From an uncultured Desulfuromonas sp. (GTDB lineage: Bacteria; Desulfobacterota; Desulfuromonadia; Desulfuromonadales; Desulfuromonadaceae), in contig NZ_OY787469.1 of assembly GCF_963678835.1 (NCBI RefSeq), forward strand, positions 1,240,001-1,304,000: a stretch of DNA of 64,000 nt, written 5' to 3'. A program made the position numbers and the translations under genes. The notes below the pieces were generated by a model. It ran no database searches. It was not told where the DNA came from and saw only the letters and a program-made list of their open reading frames with translations. Below are positions 44,764 through 52,692 of the stretch, in pieces (position 1 is the first letter of the stretch; each line of letters starts with the position of its first letter).

Positions 44764-44914
44764 GCTGCTCGTTTCCTTAAACTAGTGCCATTCCAGACTG
44801 TCCCGAGCTTACTCATAGCTTTAGACTTCGTTTATCCGTATTCCCCTGAATACTCCCTTGAACCAGCGCCATACGAAGACACTTCGATAATTTTTACAGC
44901 CGTATTTCTTCCAT

Positions 44915-44953
44915 CCGCCCGGTGAACACTCATTTTTTTATGTCACCGGGCGG
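44915..44953. terminator. Hairpin CCGCCCGGTGA...TCACCGGGCGG upstream of adhesin 4
   Basis: Perfect 11-bp arms with a T-rich loop. The same hairpin is at 49060-49098 (one mismatch). It marks the second kind of upstream sequence in the array (adhesins 4 and 5), with no kinase remnant. Confidence 0.5.
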
Positions 44954-45071
44954 TGTTCTTTGACCCTTCTTGACGCAATATCCTCTTGAATGCCTGGCGG
45001 GTAGGGGCTTTGGAATACGACTTTTCTCTTCTTGAAAATCGTTTTATTTCAGTTGGTTGTAGACTTTTTTC

Positions 45072-45123
45072 ACAGTTTTTAACAGTAGCTTTTTGCCCTT
45101 TTTTACCGCCGCTCTGCTAGCGT
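45072..45123 (+). promoter_or_regulatory. Adhesin-regulon promoter, copy for adhesin 4
   Basis: ACAGTTTTTAACAGT...TGCTAGCGT at the standard spacing, although the sequence before it (GTTGTAGACTTTTTTC) differs from adhesins 2, 3, 6 and 7. Confidence 0.75.
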
Positions 45124-45158
45124 GGCGGCGTATTTTTTACCCAAAAAGGAGAAGAGTA

Positions 45159-48041
45159 ATGACGCGTTGTGTGAAGCTGTGGAGTTGGTTGGTGATGGTG
45201 TTTCTGTTGGCGCTGCCGGTACCTCAAGAGGCTTTGGCCGTTATGGTGGGGAGTCGCGTCGGGGAAGTAGTCTCGACGGTTGGTGCTGATGATCATGATG
45301 ATGAGACCAACACCTCCATCGGCAAGAGATCTGATGCCGGCGTTGATGGTGAAAGTGACATGTACGCTACGGCGGTGGGCTATGACGCCAACGCCAAAGG
45401 AACCAAGAGTACAGCCACTGGCGGCAATAGTGATGCGACGGCAGACTATGCCACGGCCACCGGCTACAATAGCGATGCCGAAGCCGAGTATGCCACGGCC
45501 AATGGTTACAATACCAATGCCACCGGCACCAATAGTACCGCCATCGGAGCTAATGCTGATGCCACGCGAAAAGGGAGCACGGCTACCGGCTATGACGCTA
45601 ACGCCACCGGCGATTACAGTACAGCCACTGGCGCTGGCAGCGATGCGACAGCAGACTATGCCACGGCCACCGGCTACAATAGCGATGCCGAAGCCGAGTT
45701 TGCCACGGCCAATGGTTACAATACCAATGCCACCGGCACCAATAGTACCGCCATCGGAGCTAATGCTGATGCCACGCAACAAGGGAGCACGGCTACCGGC
45801 TATGACGCTAACGCCACCGGCGATTACAGTACAGCCACTGGCGCTTTAAGCGATGCGACGGCAGAGTATGCCACGGCCAATGGTTACAATACCAATGCCA
45901 CCGGCACCAATAGTACCGCCATCGGAGCTAATGCTGATGCCACGCGAAAAGGGAGCACGGCTACCGGCATGAATGCGAAGGCCACAGGGAAATACAGTAC
46001 CGCGGTCGGGGCGAGCTCAAGCGCCAGTCAAGAATCAGCCACGGCCCTGGGTAATGGTTCCACGGCTTCCGGCTATTCTAGTACGGCTTTGGGGAAAAAC
46101 GCCATAGCCTCGGCAAACTACTCTACGGCCCTGGGACGTGATTCCACGGCTTCCGGCTCATGGAGTACGGCTTTGGGGCAAAACGCCATAGCCTCGGCAA
46201 ACTACTCTACGGCCCTGGGACATGATTCCACGGCTTCCGCCACACAGAGTACGGCTTTGGGGAAAGACGCCACAGCCTCGGCGAGCTCCTCTACGGCTAC
46301 AGGGTATGACGCCAACGCCACCGGTGAATCGGCGACAGCTGTTGGAGCGGTTAGTGTTGCGTCAGGTTTTAATGCAGCGGCCTATGGCGGCCATAGTGAC
46401 GCCACCGCCGCTTATAGTACCGCCTTCGGTGCTTATACGGATGCCACACAAAAAGGGAGCACGGCTACCGGTTATAATGCCAAAGCTACAGGGGTATACA
46501 GTACCGCCATCGGCACACAATCCACGGCCAGTCAGGACGGCGCCGTTGCCCTGGGTAGAGTTTCCACGGCTTCGGCCACATGGAGTACGGCGGTCGGCAC
46601 AAAATCCACGGCCAGTCAGGAAGGTGCCACGGCCCTGGGTAGAGGTTCCACGGCTTCCGGCTTTTGTAGTACGGCTTTGGGGAAAGACGCCACAGCCTCG
46701 GCGAGCCACTCCGTCGCCCTGGGATATGGCTCTAAGGCCACTGAAGCCAATACCGTGTCCGTCGGCACATCCACCAGCCAGCGCCGCATCACCAACGTCG
46801 CCACGGCACTCAACGGCACCGACGCCGTTAACCTCGATCAAGTAGAAAGCCTGATCGTCACCGGCGGAGAGCAGTGGCTCAACAGCACTGAAACCGGCTC
46901 CGCCACCGTTTCCGGCAGCAATGCCACGGCCATCGGCTCCGGCAGTGCCGCTACCGCCGACGGTTCCGTGGCCCTCGGCCAAGGCTCCATTGCCGATGAA
47001 GAAAATACCCTGTCCGTCGGTTCCGACGGCAGCGAGCGGCGCATCACCAATGTCGCCGCCGGCGTCAACGACACCGATGCGGTGAACATGAGCCAACTCA
47101 ATGCGGTACAAAGCCAGGTCCGTGGCAACGCCTCCAAGATCGCCACCCATACAACCAAAATTGCCACCAACAGCGCCGCCATCGCCGCTATCAAAGCTCA
47201 GTCCGCCATCCTCTCCTCCAGCGAAAGCGACAGCGCCAGTAGCAGCGGCAGCAACAGCCTGGCCATCGGCTCCGGTGCCTCCGCCCATGACGACGATACC
47301 GCCATCGGTGCCAATGCCACGGTCACCGCCGACAGCTCCACCGCCGTTGGTTCCAACACTCTGATCGAATCGGAACAAGCCGTGGCCGTGGGTGCTGATG
47401 CAACCGTAAGCAGTGAGGCCACCGGCGGTGTTGCCATTGGTCAGAACGCGGTCGTGGAACAAGGCGCAAGCAACGCCGTTGCCCTGGGCACAGACTCAGT
47501 GGCCGATGAAGCCAATACCGTGTCCGTCGGCAGCAGCGTCAACCAGCGGCGCGTTACCAACGTGGCCGACGGCGAAAACAACGGCGATGCGGTCAATGTC
47601 AGTCAGCTCAATACGGTGAAAAGCGATGTGAGCAGCAACAGCGCGTCGATTGAGAGTGAAGCCGAGACCCGCGCCGCTTCTGATGAGGCGCAACAAAAGG
47701 GTATTTCCGCCAACAGAAGCTCAATCACGCAAAATGTCAGTGATATTTCTGAAAATCGCAGCGCCATCGCCGCAAATCGTCACGATATTCATCGATTAAG
47801 TAAAGACGTTGAGGATAACCGGGCCGGTATTGCCGCGGCTGCAGCGCTGGTGGAGATCACGCCGTCGGCACCGGGTAAGACGACGATTAATCTGGGGCTG
47901 GCTTCGTTCAAGGATCAGGTGGCGGTGGGCATGACCAGCATGCATCGCTTTGAACGATTCGATAATGTGATGATCAATGCCGGGGTTTCGGTGGCGAACG
48001 ACAATGTGCTGGTGCGCGCGGGAGGTAGTTTTGAGTTTTAA
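45159..48041 (+). CDS. Trimeric autotransporter adhesin 4 (YadA type, anchor B)
   Basis: The 960-aa protein has the shared signal peptide, a head with about 35 YadA repeats that are themselves built from repeated blocks (NSDAEAEYATANGYNTNATG occurs with variations three times), one unique block ATAVGAVSVASGFNAAAYGG, two neck regions, a stalk with ESEAETRAASDEAQQKGISA and SSITQNVSDISENRSAIAAN, and anchor B (NLGLASFKDQVAVGMTSMHR ... VLVRAGGSFEF). Anchor B is shared with adhesin 7 only, and both are followed at once by a small gene encoding the kinase's C-terminal domain. GGAG precedes ATG 45159. Confidence 0.92.
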   Translation: MTRCVKLWSWLVMVFLLALPVPQEALAVMVGSRVGEVVSTVGADDHDDETNTSIGKRSDAGVDGESDMYATAVGYDANAKGTKSTATGGNSDATADYATATGYNSDAEAEYATANGYNTNATGTNSTAIGANADATRKGSTATGYDANATGDYSTATGAGSDATADYATATGYNSDAEAEFATANGYNTNATGTNSTAIGANADATQQGSTATGYDANATGDYSTATGALSDATAEYATANGYNTNATGTNSTAIGANADATRKGSTATGMNAKATGKYSTAVGASSSASQESATALGNGSTASGYSSTALGKNAIASANYSTALGRDSTASGSWSTALGQNAIASANYSTALGHDSTASATQSTALGKDATASASSSTATGYDANATGESATAVGAVSVASGFNAAAYGGHSDATAAYSTAFGAYTDATQKGSTATGYNAKATGVYSTAIGTQSTASQDGAVALGRVSTASATWSTAVGTKSTASQEGATALGRGSTASGFCSTALGKDATASASHSVALGYGSKATEANTVSVGTSTSQRRITNVATALNGTDAVNLDQVESLIVTGGEQWLNSTETGSATVSGSNATAIGSGSAATADGSVALGQGSIADEENTLSVGSDGSERRITNVAAGVNDTDAVNMSQLNAVQSQVRGNASKIATHTTKIATNSAAIAAIKAQSAILSSSESDSASSSGSNSLAIGSGASAHDDDTAIGANATVTADSSTAVGSNTLIESEQAVAVGADATVSSEATGGVAIGQNAVVEQGASNAVALGTDSVADEANTVSVGSSVNQRRVTNVADGENNGDAVNVSQLNTVKSDVSSNSASIESEAETRAASDEAQQKGISANRSSITQNVSDISENRSAIAANRHDIHRLSKDVEDNRAGIAAAAALVEITPSAPGKTTINLGLASFKDQVAVGMTSMHRFERFDNVMINAGVSVANDNVLVRAGGSFEF

Positions 48042-48057
48042 GCGCCATGGGGGAGCC

Positions 48058-48396
48058 ATGGCTAATGACTCGTCTGCGACAGCCGAGGATGAGCGCTGTC
48101 GCCTCGGTGTGTTGGTGATGCAACTGAGCTTGGTCTGTTGGCGCGAAGCGACGAATGGAGATCGCAGAACCCTGGCGTTCAAGTCGCGGCTGTGGAACGT
48201 GTATGAAGACGCAGGCGGCTATGTGCGGACACAAACGCTGGATCGCTATTTGTGTGAGAGCTCTTTTCCCAGCCGCCCGCGCTGGAATCGGATTTACGCG
48301 ACGGCGCGCTATGTGTTGTCCACCTGCGCCCTGCCGTCGGCATTGCGTGATGAGCTGCAGCAGGCCATGAATCGCCTTGGCCGTGACGTCAGCTGA
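48058..48396 (+). CDS. Stand-alone homologue of the kinase C-terminal domain (after adhesin 4)
   Basis: The 112-aa protein contains GVLVMQLSLVCWREATNGDR, then LWNVYEDAGGYVRTQTLDRY and SFPSRPRWNRIYATARYVL. This matches the last ~100 residues of the histidine kinase (28224-31688) in order: V-M-Q-L-S, W-x-E-A-T, L-W-x-x-Y-x-D, R-x-Q-T-x-D-x-Y-L, F-P-x-R-P-R-W. GGGGGAG sits before ATG 48058, 16 bases after the adhesin stop, so the two are co-transcribed. No other domain is present. It could bind the kinase's partner, act as a decoy, or bind DNA or RNA; the family is not known to me. Confidence 0.8.
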   Translation: MANDSSATAEDERCRLGVLVMQLSLVCWREATNGDRRTLAFKSRLWNVYEDAGGYVRTQTLDRYLCESSFPSRPRWNRIYATARYVLSTCALPSALRDELQQAMNRLGRDVS

Positions 48397-48473
48397 TTGA
48401 GCCGCCGAAAGGTGGCCATGGAACTTTTTCATTCTTATCTTGAGTTGAGTAGAATCTATAGGGTCAGGCTTCC

Positions 48474-48746
48474 ATGGTGACCACGGACTGGATGCTTTCA
48501 CAGTTGGGAAAATCGGTCAGCAAGGCGCGAGCGGCGTACGCGGCATTCGTGCTTGATGGTCTGGATGAAGAGCGCCGACCCGAATTTTATGGTTCTGGTG
48601 TTGATTCGCGGCTTCTCGGCGATGACAACTTCATGGATAAATGTTTGTCCGGCGCAGGGGGGATGGCGCTTCACTTGACGGCGCAACAGCTTATTGAAAC
48701 GGTAAGCTGCGCCTACCATCTCGATGCAGACCTTTACTTTCGTAGT
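48474..48746 (+). pseudogene. RAYT fragment after adhesin 4 (longest copy)
   Basis: TTDWMLSQLGKSVSKARAAY then FVLDGLDEERRPEFYG, LLGDDNFMDKCL and ETVSCAYHLDADLYFRSK. It starts a few codons further upstream than the other copies, still without an N-terminal catalytic domain. Confidence 0.8.
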
Positions 48747-48864
48747 AAACTCGGGACTGTCCCAAGCCCTACCTGGGGCTGTCCCAGATGTTTACGGGCT
48801 ATGGAACGGTGGCGGTTTGCACCGCAAAAGCCTGGGACAGCCCCCGTGCGGGGACAGCGTTTTT
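48747..48864. repeat. ~122-bp palindrome, copy after adhesin 4
   Basis: As above; the outer right arm has lost TCCC (GGGGACAGCGTTTTT). Confidence 0.85.
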
Positions 48865-49059
48865 GCTGCTCGTTTCCTTAAACTAGTGCCATTCCAGACT
48901 GTCCCGAGCTTACTCATAGCTTTAGACTTCGTTTATCCGTATTCCGGGGACACGTATCAAGTACATGTCCCCGGAATACTCCCTTGAACCCGGAATACTC
49001 TCATGAACCAGCGCCATACGAAGACACTTCGATAATTTTTACAGCCGTATTTCCTCCAT

Positions 49060-49098
49060 CCGCCCGGTGAACACTTATTTTTTTGTGTCACCGGGTGG
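49060..49098. terminator. Hairpin CCGCCCGGTGA...TCACCGGGTGG upstream of adhesin 5
   Basis: Copy of 44915-44953 with one mismatch in the stem. Confidence 0.45.
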
Positions 49099-49216
49099 TG
49101 TTCTTTGACCCTTCTTGACGCAATATCCTCTTGAATACCTGGCGGGTAGGGGCTTTGGAATACGACTTTTCTCTTCTTGAAAATCGTTGTATTTCAGTTG
49201 GTTGTAGACTGTTTTC

Positions 49217-49268
49217 ACAGTTTTTAACAGTAGCTTTTTGCCCTTTTTTACCGCCGCTCTGCTAGCGT
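49217..49268 (+). promoter_or_regulatory. Adhesin-regulon promoter, copy for adhesin 5
   Basis: ACAGTTTTTAACAGT...TGCTAGCGT at the standard spacing; the start-site hairpin is weakened by a GGCG to GTCG change. Confidence 0.75.
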
Positions 49269-49303
49269 GGCGTCGTATTTTTTACCCAAAAAGGAGAAGA
49301 GTA

Positions 49304-52021
49304 ATGACGCGTTGTGTGAAGCTGTGGAGTTGGTTGGTGATGGTGGTTTTATTGGCGGCGCTGCCGGTACCTCAAGAGGCTTTGGCCGTTATGGTGGGGA
49401 GTCGCGACGGAACCACGGTTAAGACGACGGGTGCTCATGATCATAGCGATACCACCAACACCTCCATCGGCAAGGCATCTGATGCCGGCGTTGGTGGTGA
49501 GAGTGGCATCCTCGCTACGGCGGTGGGCTATGCCGCCAGGGCCACCAACAGCAAGAGTACCGCCATCGGAGCTAATGCTGATGCCACGCGAAAAGGGAGC
49601 ACGGCTACCGGCTATAACGCGGATGCGACAGGGCTATACAGTACCGCCATCGGAGCGCAAGCCGCGGCCAGTCAGGAAGACGCCACGGCCCTAGGTAATG
49701 GTTCCACGGCTTCCGGCTTACAGAGTACGGCTTTGGGGAAAGACGCCATAGCCTCGGAAAAATCCTCTACGGCCCTGGGTCATGGTTCCACGGCTTCCGG
49801 CAAATGGAGTACGGCTTTGGGGCAAACCGCCACAGCCTCGGGAGAATCCTCTACGGCCCTGGGTAAAAGTTCCACGGCTTCCGGCAATTACAGTACGGCC
49901 CTGGGTTCTCGTTCCACGGCTTCCGGCTCTTACAGCACGGCTTTGGGGCGATACGCCACAGCCTCGGCAATCTCCTCTACGGCCCTGGGTTATGGTTCCA
50001 CGGCCAGTCAGGAAGGCGCCACGGCCCTGGGTAGAGATTCCATGGCTTCCGGCTTATCGAGTACGGCTTTGGGGAAAGGCGCCACAGCCTCGGCATACAT
50101 CTCTACGGCCCTGGGTTATGGTTCCACGGCTTCCGGCAAATGGAGCACGGCTTTGGGGGACAGCGCCACAGCCTCGGCAATCTCCTCTACGGCTACAGGG
50201 TTTGAAAGTAACGCCAGAGGCACCAATAGTACCGCCCTCGGCACACAAGCCACGGCCAGTCAGGAAGGCGCCACGGCCCTGGGTAGAAGTTCCATGGCTT
50301 CCGCCACACAGAGTACGGCTTTGGGGAAAGACGCCACAGCCTCGGCGAGCAACTCCGTCGCCCTGGGATATGGCTCTGTCGCCAAAGAGGCAGATACCGT
50401 GTCCGTCGGCACATCCACCAGCCAGCGCCGCATCACCAATGTGGCCACGGCACTCAACGGCACCGACGCCGTTAACCTCGATCAAGTAGAAAGCCTGATC
50501 ACGACCAGCGGTGAAAAGTGGCTCAGCAGCAGCGAAGGCAATGCCGCCACCGTTTCCGGCAGCAATGCCACGGCCATCGGCTCCGGCAGTGCCGCCACCG
50601 CCGACGGTTCCGTGGCCCTTGGCCAGGGCTCCATTGCCGATGAAGCCAATACCGTCTCCCTGGGCAGCGGCAGCATGGCTACGGCCACCAACGCCATCGC
50701 CCTCGGTTTCGGCTCCGTCGCCGATGAAATCAATACCGTGTCCGTCGGCACATCCACCAGTCAGCGCCGCATCACCAACGTCGCCACGGCACTCAACGGC
50801 ACCGACGCCGTCAACCTTGATCAAGTAGAAAGCCTGATCACGACCAGCGGTGAGAAATGGCTCAACAGCACCGAAACCGGCTCGGCCAGCGTTGCCGGCA
50901 GCAATGCCACGGCCATCGGCTCCGGCAGCTTTGCCACCGCCGACGGTTCCGTGGCCCTCGGCCAAGGCTCCATTGCCGATGAAGAAAACACCCTGTCCGT
51001 CGGTTCCGACGGCAGCGAGCGGCGCATCACCAACGTCGCCGCCGGCGTCAACGACACCGACGCGGTGAACATGAGCCAACTCAATGCGGTGCAAAACCAG
51101 GTCAGCACCAACGCCTCAAATATCGCCGCCAATACCTCTAAAATTGCCACCAATAGGGCAAAAATAGCCGCCAACTCGGAAGAGATTGCCGCCATCAAAG
51201 CCCAGTCGGCGATGATTTCCTCCAGCGAAAGCGACAGCGCCAGTAGCAGCGGCAGCAACAGCCTGGCCATCGGCTCCGGTGCCTCCGCCCATGACGACGA
51301 TACCGCCATCGGTGCCAATGCCACAGTCACCGCCGACAGCTCCACCGCCGTCGGGTCCAACACCCTGATCGCATCGGAACAGGCCGTGGCCGTGGGTGCC
51401 GATGCAACCGTAAGCAGTGAGGCCACCGGCGGTGTTGCCCTCGGTCAGAATGCGGTCGTGGAACAAGGCGCAAGCAACGCCGTCGCCCTCGGCCAGGGTT
51501 CCATTGCCGATGAAGCCAATACCGTGTCCGTCGGCAGCAGCGTCAACCAGCGGCGCGTTACCAACGTGGCCGACGGTGAAAACAACGGCGATGCGGTCAA
51601 TGTCGGTCAGCTCAATACCGTGAAAAGCGATGTGAGTAGCAACAGCGCGGCGATTGAGAGTGAAGCCGAGACCCGCGCCGCTTCTGATGAGGCGCAACAG
51701 GCGGATATTGCTTCGAACAGCAGCGCCATTGCCTCGAACAGCAGCGCCATTGCTGAGAATAGTCACGATATACGACGCTTAAGCAAAGATGTCGATATTA
51801 ACCGCGCCGGTATTGCGGCGGTGGCGGCCATGGCTGCCATCCCCGGTCCGGTGCCGGGCAAGCGCAATTCCTTCGGCATCGGTTACGGCACCTTTAAAGG
51901 GGAAGATGCCCTGGCTCTGGGGTTTAAAGCGGATTTGACGCAAAACCTGAGAATGACCACGGCAGTGTCCCACTCACGTCATGATATGGCTGCCAATGTC
52001 GGTCTTGGCTGGAGCTGGTAG
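49304..52021 (+). CDS. Trimeric autotransporter adhesin 5 (YadA type, anchor A)
   Basis: The 905-aa protein has the shared signal peptide, a head of about 25 repeats of the type STALGKSSTASGNYSTALGS, three joints with SQRRITNVATALNGTDAVNL, a special piece NTVSLGSGSMATATNAIALG also found in adhesins 6 and 7, a stalk with QNQVSTNASNIAANTSKIAT, and anchor A (VAAMAAIPGPVPGKRNSFGI). Anchor A and the sequence after the stop (GGTCGGGCATTGAATGACCT) are the same as for adhesin 1, so a recombined block seems to have carried the anchor plus its 3' flank. GGAG precedes ATG 49304. Confidence 0.92.
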   Translation: MTRCVKLWSWLVMVVLLAALPVPQEALAVMVGSRDGTTVKTTGAHDHSDTTNTSIGKASDAGVGGESGILATAVGYAARATNSKSTAIGANADATRKGSTATGYNADATGLYSTAIGAQAAASQEDATALGNGSTASGLQSTALGKDAIASEKSSTALGHGSTASGKWSTALGQTATASGESSTALGKSSTASGNYSTALGSRSTASGSYSTALGRYATASAISSTALGYGSTASQEGATALGRDSMASGLSSTALGKGATASAYISTALGYGSTASGKWSTALGDSATASAISSTATGFESNARGTNSTALGTQATASQEGATALGRSSMASATQSTALGKDATASASNSVALGYGSVAKEADTVSVGTSTSQRRITNVATALNGTDAVNLDQVESLITTSGEKWLSSSEGNAATVSGSNATAIGSGSAATADGSVALGQGSIADEANTVSLGSGSMATATNAIALGFGSVADEINTVSVGTSTSQRRITNVATALNGTDAVNLDQVESLITTSGEKWLNSTETGSASVAGSNATAIGSGSFATADGSVALGQGSIADEENTLSVGSDGSERRITNVAAGVNDTDAVNMSQLNAVQNQVSTNASNIAANTSKIATNRAKIAANSEEIAAIKAQSAMISSSESDSASSSGSNSLAIGSGASAHDDDTAIGANATVTADSSTAVGSNTLIASEQAVAVGADATVSSEATGGVALGQNAVVEQGASNAVALGQGSIADEANTVSVGSSVNQRRVTNVADGENNGDAVNVGQLNTVKSDVSSNSAAIESEAETRAASDEAQQADIASNSSAIASNSSAIAENSHDIRRLSKDVDINRAGIAAVAAMAAIPGPVPGKRNSFGIGYGTFKGEDALALGFKADLTQNLRMTTAVSHSRHDMAANVGLGWSW

Positions 52022-52051
52022 GTCGGGCATTGAATGACCTCATTGCGTAGC

Positions 52052-52172
52052 AAACTCGGGACTGTCCCAAGCCCTACCTGGGGCTGTCCCAGATGTTTGC
52101 GGGCTATGGAACGGTGGCGGTTTGCACCGCAAAAGCCTGGGACAGCCCCCGTGCGGGGACAGTCCCGTTTTT
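52052..52172. repeat. ~122-bp palindrome, copy after adhesin 5
   Basis: As for 37497-37618. Confidence 0.85.
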
Positions 52173-52436
52173 GCTGCCCTTTCCCCTTAAACTAGTGCCA
52201 TTCATATATGTCCCCTGAATACTCAAAGCCGGGTACCGCGCCCGTGCGGGGACAACTCCGGTTTTGCTGCCGGGGTTTCTTTTGCTCTTCATCGAGGCCT
52301 TTATCCGCATTGATCGCGAAGTGATCGTGAAGCGAAGGTCTTAATTTAGCCTCACGATAAAGGCCTCGATAAAATCTGATAACACCTAAAATTCGTGAAC
52401 CACGTCGTAAACTCGGGACCGTTCCAAGCCCTATCT

Positions 52437-52504
52437 TCGCTGGAAATCCATCGGCAATACTGCCTGCTGTAAACGCCCTCGCCGCCCTGCGCCTGCAAGA
52501 ATAG
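52437..52504 (+). pseudogene. Remnant of the kinase gene 3' end (upstream of adhesin 6)
   Basis: Near-identical to 37881-37948 (first bases TTCGCTGG). Confidence 0.85.
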
Positions 52505-52605
52505 TCGCTTCTTTCGGCATTGCTTTACAATGCTTTTCATTTGAGGTTTGCCATTCTTTCATTGCTGTAAAGTCACGATTTATCAATTAGTTACAAACTA
52601 GTTTC

Positions 52606-52657
52606 ACAGTTTTTAACAGTAGCTTTTTGCCCTTTTTTACCGCCGCTCTGCTAGCGT
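52606..52657 (+). promoter_or_regulatory. Adhesin-regulon promoter, copy for adhesin 6
   Basis: ACAGTTTTTAACAGT...TGCTAGCGT at the standard spacing. Confidence 0.75.
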
Positions 52658-52692
52658 GGCGGCGTATTTTTTACCCAAAAAGGAGAAGAGCA